This document shows positions 60,081-64,000 of a stretch of 64,000 bases of DNA, piece after piece; the stretch's first letter is position 1; each line of letters opens with the position of its first letter. The stretch covers positions 16,566,267-16,630,266 of the forward strand of contig OY540809.1 of the NCBI GenBank assembly GCA_961205875.1, given 5' to 3'. A program made the position numbers and the translations under genes. The notes beneath the pieces were generated by a model. The model ran no database searches and was not told the origin of the DNA. It saw nothing but the letters and a program-made list of their open reading frames with translations. The stretch is from Sialis fuliginosa (Eukaryota; Arthropoda; Insecta; Megaloptera; Sialidae).

Positions 60081-60930
60081 TCAGGTATGCAAAAAAGTTC
60101 TGAGCTTTTTATTGCAAAATTTAATATATATAAAAAAAAGATATTAATCAGCAAAATAATTTCCGTTTACATCGATAACCTTTTGCCACCTTTCTGGTAA
60201 CTTGTGGATTACTTGATGATAAAAGCTCACCAGCTTCGAGGCGATGAAATCATCAATGCATTCTCGTATCTCGTCAAATGTCCTAAAATTTTTATCAGCC
60301 AAGTGATGCTGCAGCGACTGGACCAGGTGGTAGTCGGAAGGCACCATGTCTGGATTATATGCCGCATGCAGGAGAAGTTCCCAGCCTAACGCAAAGATAT
60401 GGTTCTGAGTCAATTTCACAATATGTGGACAGAAATTGTCATGAAGTAGTACAACATTTTGACGTCCTTGTCTAGTAAATGGCTTTTTTCTTCCAACGCA
60501 TCGCTCAAATTCATCAATTGTTGTTGATAACGGTCTGTTGTGATTGTTTGATCTGGCTGTCTCGTAATACAGCACACCTTTCCAATCCTAATAGATACAG
60601 AGAAAAATCTTCTTGGCATGGATATGGGTCAACACATAGCATGACTTACAACGTTTTTTCCATATGCAGCACAAATTATTTTGGTAGCTACAGTAGCTTT
60701 TTTTAAATTGAAACACAAAGTGGGCGGAAAAACGAATATGCTCTTTTGTTATTGCCATTTTGTACACTACAAATTTTTGAGATTATGTGCATCAAATGCC
60801 AAACAATGTGGTATTTTGAAAGGCCAATGTCAACGCTATCAAACTCTAAAAGGGTAGGAAGATGAATCAATTTTAAATTGTTGTTTCAATTGTATGAAAT
60901 TTAAAGCTCAGAACTTTTTTGCATACCTAA
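60081..60930 (-). mobile_element. Internally deleted mariner element
   Basis: The terminal inverted repeats TCAGGTATGCAAAAAAGTTC and, reversed, TTAGGTATGCAAAAAAGTTC, with TA on both sides (60,079-60,080; 60,931-60,932), enclose 850 bp; intact mariners are about 1.3 kb. On the minus strand the start (MAITKEHIRF near 60,757) and the C-terminal part survive, the middle is deleted and frames are shifted. Confidence 0.9.
60144..60760 (-). pseudogene. Mariner transposase remnant
   Basis: The longest open piece (60,575-60,144, 143 codons) includes HDNFCPH, from the mariner HDNARPH box, and YNPDMVPSDYHL, from YSPDLAPSDYHL with its catalytic Asp, then LADKNFRTFDEIRECIDDFI and LPERWQKVIDVNGNYF. Upstream pieces with PRRFFSVSIRIGKVCCITRQ lie in another frame. 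Missing middle and frameshifts make it inactive. Confidence 0.85.
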
Positions 60931-60939
60931 TACTTATCA

Positions 60940-61380
60940 AATGTTTTCCTACGTTATCAGATGTTTTTTCTAACATCAGAAACACAATCAGTTGAAGATA
61001 TTAAGTTTAGTTTATTATTTTCGAATCAAATATTGCCATAAATAAATAAATCTTTTGCCAAACAATATTAACATAAGTCTGCATTGAACATATTCAATAT
61101 TTTGTAATGTTCAAAATATCATACTTTTAGTACTTATTTACCTACTTATTTTATAGTATTAATTGCTTCTTTATGCTTATTTTAGTTAAAAGTTTGCTCA
61201 ATAAAAATTGTGACGTATTATAAATATTGTGAAATAATAAATATATTTCCTACTTTACGGTGATGGTTAACTTAAAAAAAAGAAGATATTTTTCAATTTC
61301 AAATGTATTATTTACAGCTTAGAATATAAATAAACAGACGAAAATTATTTTCTATTTGTTTTATTCTATTATTCTTTCTA
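60940..61380. other. Intergenic, no gene seen
   Basis: AT-rich sequence without recognisable genes or repeat ends. Confidence 0.5.
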
Positions 61381-61388
61381 TTTATAGT

Positions 61389-61890
61389 TTCCTCGCGATA
61401 TCTGAATGATACAAGAAGCTTTGTGATTATTTTTCAAAGAGAAAATAATTTTATTCTCCGACTTCAACATTTTTACTAGATCTTTCTATTTCAGGTCAAG
61501 CCAAACACTTTTTTCTGTTGTCTATCTGTGTGTGTGTCTGTCTCATGAACCACTATACCGATATTAATAAAATTTGGTTTGTTGATTGGGTCTGACTAGT
61601 AGATGGTCCCATATAAAAATCATCAAAATCGTGTGTAATGGAGAGGGGTGACATCCCAAAACAGTTATTTTTTTCTAGATATATCAAGAATGGTGTATGT
61701 TACATGAAAATTTATTTTTTGTATCAAAAAATCGTCATTTGTCTTTTTTAATTGCTATTAAAGGTCTCAATCTATACAACACTCAATTTAACATCCAATC
61801 CTACAAATCGGCCCTGCAAATTGGGTGGTGTATAGAGGCTTTTACTTTGGTATATTATGTCATTTTGACATTTGCTAAGTAAAAAAAATT
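61389..61890 (-). mobile_element. TGCTTCCTCG repeat family, copy 4 (degenerate)
   Basis: Begins TTTCCTCGCGATATCTGAATG and keeps the family words GGGTCTGACTAGTAGATGGTCC and GAGAGGGGTGACATCCCAAAA; the far end is lost or diverged. The most decayed of the four copies. Confidence 0.65.
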
Positions 61891-61899
61891 GATTGAAAA

Positions 61900-63230
61900 A
61901 CCATGAAATTTGCGTGACGTAATTTATGGATGGTCCCTTATTACAAAATTATTTTGTGGATGCCATGCAGTTAGCCAATACTGGCAGTGTACATAATATA
62001 TTAAATTATTATAGGAAAAACAATAAGGCTAATATTTGTTTATATTTTTTATTTTATCACATTAAACATAGAAAACATTTCAATTAAAGATAATTATATG
62101 GTTGATTTTAAAGCAATTTCGTGGTCACTGTAGACATGTATATATAAAGATATGTAAGACATGTAACAAACGTAATTGATTTTTATATTTTACAGTGCCA
62201 GTATTTGATAAATACCTTTCAATAACTTATACAGTATTCTCTCTAAGCTGTGCGTTATTTTCAGTTTCTTTAGAAATATTAATTGCTGAAAGAGAATATT
62301 GATAAAACTACATAATTAAAATTAATTGCTGAGTGATCACTTTTTTTCATCTTCTTAACATATATATTTTCTATTTACCGGTAATATATTTTTTTAATGG
62401 CAATTTTTCATGAGCATAGATTCAAACTTGCAATCAATGATAAACTCTTAAAAACATTTTACATCTGCCGCTATTTAATTAAATATAGTAAATGAACATT
62501 TGAAGTGAACAAAATAACTGTTATTTAATGATATACACATGTGCTTATTAAAACCATTATAATATTTATATATGTTGAAAAATTACATATTTATATTTAC
62601 AAATAATCGTTTTAACATAATATGAATTATAAACAAAACAATGCATTATATCTATGAATTCGTTAAAATTAAGTTGTCACAACGATATATCTTTCTTTTC
62701 AAGGAAAAGGGTTAATTTATATAACATACAACTTATATAATTAATTATATCATACGTTAAAGTATTATAAAAAGAAATAGAATGTATTTTTATTAAAATA
62801 ATGTCTTGAATAATATTTTGTTATTTAAATTTACAAATGAGAGACAAAAGCAACTAACTCTACTTTTTGTCATTTATTTTGATACATACAAGTCAGATAA
62901 GTACATTTAAAAAAAATAAAACATTTTTGTCTGATAAATTGTAAAACTATGTTAATTTCCTATAGTTAGTTACTTTCGCAATAATCAATATATTTTAATC
63001 AAACATTAAAAGTTTTTATATACACAATTTTTTTCTTTGGTTTCACAATTTAACTTGTGTAATTAAAATTCGAAATGGGATAATAAAATTTTTTAATAAC
63101 AAAAATATGAATATTTTAAATGTTTACTACATTCCTATCTACAAATTCAAATAAACATAAAATGTATATAATCAGAGAATTATAATCACAGTTATAGAAT
63201 AATATAAAATAGTATTTTCTGGCACTGGTT
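61900..63230. other. Intergenic/3' flank of SCYL1, no gene seen
   Basis: Very AT-rich spacer. Part of it next to 63,234 should be the SCYL1 3' untranslated region. No repeats with clear ends. Confidence 0.5.
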
Positions 63231-63233
63231 TTT

Positions 63234-63364
63234 TTACATTTTCTTTGCACCTAGCTTCATTGGCCCCCCTGTATTTCTGTTAGCTCGTCTTGCCTCAAGT
63301 TCTTTCTGTCGTTGGAGTTTCTTTTCTTCACGTTTTTTTCTAGCTTCCTCCAATTTACTACTGA
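63234..63364 (-). CDS. SCYL1: SCYL1 (N-terminal kinase-like), last exon only
   Basis: A 131-bp terminal exon on the minus strand after an acceptor (GTTAACAG). It reads SSKLEEARKKREEKKLQRQ, then KELEARRANRN and TGGPMKLGAKKM, followed by a stop. The Arg/Lys/Glu-rich helix ending in GPMKLG(A/T)(R/K)K is the conserved C-terminus of SCYL1, a pseudokinase scaffold (Drosophila yata) that binds COPI coats in Golgi-ER traffic through this basic tail. The preceding exons must lie beyond position 64,000 or in the unread remainder; none was found before the window edge. Confidence 0.75.
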
Positions 63365-63606
63365 CTGTTAACATAATTAATTATTGTATAAAGCTTTGTA
63401 GGTAACACTATTGAGTAAAAAATGTATAATTATTTTTTACTCAATGGTAACACATAAATACAATACAAGATCTCTCTTATTTCTGCTCAGATGTATGAAT
63501 TTTTAAAATTATTTTTCTTTATTGTTGAAATCTTAAATCAAAACAGACATAATTTAATTGATTTAAAAACTCATCAGATAAAGATTTATATTGGGTATTA
63601 ATTATA

Positions 63607-63839
63607 CAGGGCCGTAACTACCACCCAGGCAATGTCCTGGGGGCCTCCGCAGCAGCATAAAAATTGGGGTCGGCAAGATTGAGGAACAAAAAAAAAAGGT
63701 AATTAAAATTAGTAACAAGTATAAAATTGTGGATTGAGGTAACAACAAAAAAAAAGTTTTCAGTTTTTATATTTTACGTATAGTGAGGGCCCCTCGGTCA
63801 CTTGCTGCCCCGGGGCCAGAGCATTTAGTTACGGCCCTG
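63607..63839. mobile_element. hAT-like MITE, CAGGGCCGTAACTA ends
   Basis: The perfect 14-bp inverted ends CAGGGCCGTAACTA enclose 233 bp. The flanks TAATTATA and GTATTATA agree at 6 of 8 positions, suggesting an old hAT duplication. Both ends carry CC(T/C)GGGG words. It probably lies in the last intron of SCYL1. Confidence 0.75.
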
Positions 63840-64000
63840 GTATTATAAAGAATTAGCTCTAGTCTAGAGCAGAAGCTAAGTTAATGTTATCTGTGAGGTG
63901 TCAAATCAACATTAACCTACCAGTAGAAGCATGAATAATCCTCACGTCAGTGGAGACATTGAATCAAATTGACCCGTTAGACATTAGGGGCTATTTAAAG
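63840..64000. other. Start of a GGTATTATAAAGAATT repeat, cut by the window edge
   Basis: GGTATTATAAAGAATTAGCTC resembles the terminal repeat of the Harbinger-like MITE at 23,592-24,046, but the CCC of that end belongs here to the neighbouring hAT MITE. The rest is cut by the edge. Confidence 0.4.

Noticed and set aside
60204-60706. Plus-strand frames of 61 and 75 codons within the mariner
   Set aside because: Antisense of the transposase remnant.
1-64000. CRISPR arrays, operons, prokaryotic defence systems or viral genes
   Set aside because: None seen. The intron-containing genes and lepidopteran repeats show nuclear insect DNA; tandem short repeats present are microsatellites or transposon parts.

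Overview
The window is AT-rich insect nuclear DNA, almost certainly from a moth or butterfly. Genes have short GT-AG introns and clear insect orthologues. The spacers are full of small nested transposons, including short Helitron-like copies ending in CTAGT with the GACGAAGTCGCGGG hairpin that is widespread in Lepidoptera. Coding models below were built by reading exons and checking that every splice junction keeps frame; product names rest on family motifs recalled without a database search.

Layout. 1-10 kb is a repeat-filled gene desert with a few GC-richer unique islands. 10.08-11.75 kb holds an intronless linker-histone (H15)/arginine-rich protamine-like gene whose 3' flank is repeated, inverted and nearly identical, upstream of the gene. 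13.5-18.1 kb (minus) is a six-exon M20 dipeptidase (CNDP2-like) gene with an intact frame in which most metal ligands and the catalytic glutamate are replaced: a predicted pseudoenzyme. 18.4-30.6 kb is a second desert with fold-back elements and nested TA-flanked MITEs. 30.6-32.8 kb contains uroporphyrinogen-III synthase (plus) and LAMTOR4 (minus), tail to tail with crossing poly(A) signals. 33.6-35.3 kb is a hAT-like MITE carrying a 1.3-kb palindrome. 35.4-41.9 kb is one THAP9/P-element-like transposon with terminal and subterminal inverted repeats; its THAP and coiled-coil exons are intact while the transposase core is broken. 42.1-48.8 kb is POMT2 (twisted), 51.0-53.7 kb PGAP6/TMEM8, 57.5-58.0 kb SAYSD1 (minus), 58.4-59.6 kb GNPNAT1, 60.1-60.9 kb a deleted mariner, and 63.2-63.4 kb the last exon of SCYL1 (minus), which runs out of the window.

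How the genes relate. UROS is haem synthesis and LAMTOR4 is lysosomal mTORC1 signalling. The right-hand genes are mostly secretory-pathway genes: POMT2 O-mannosylates proteins in the ER, GNPNAT1 makes the precursor of UDP-GlcNAc, PGAP6 cleaves GPI anchors, SAYSD1 works at the ER translocon and SCYL1 in COPI traffic. SAYSD1 and GNPNAT1 are head to head over 352 bp with a DRE-like site. No CRISPR array, operon, rRNA or convincing tRNA was seen. The most unusual items are the inverted-repeat-flanked protamine-like gene, the dead dipeptidase, and the P-like transposon with a surviving DNA-binding half.
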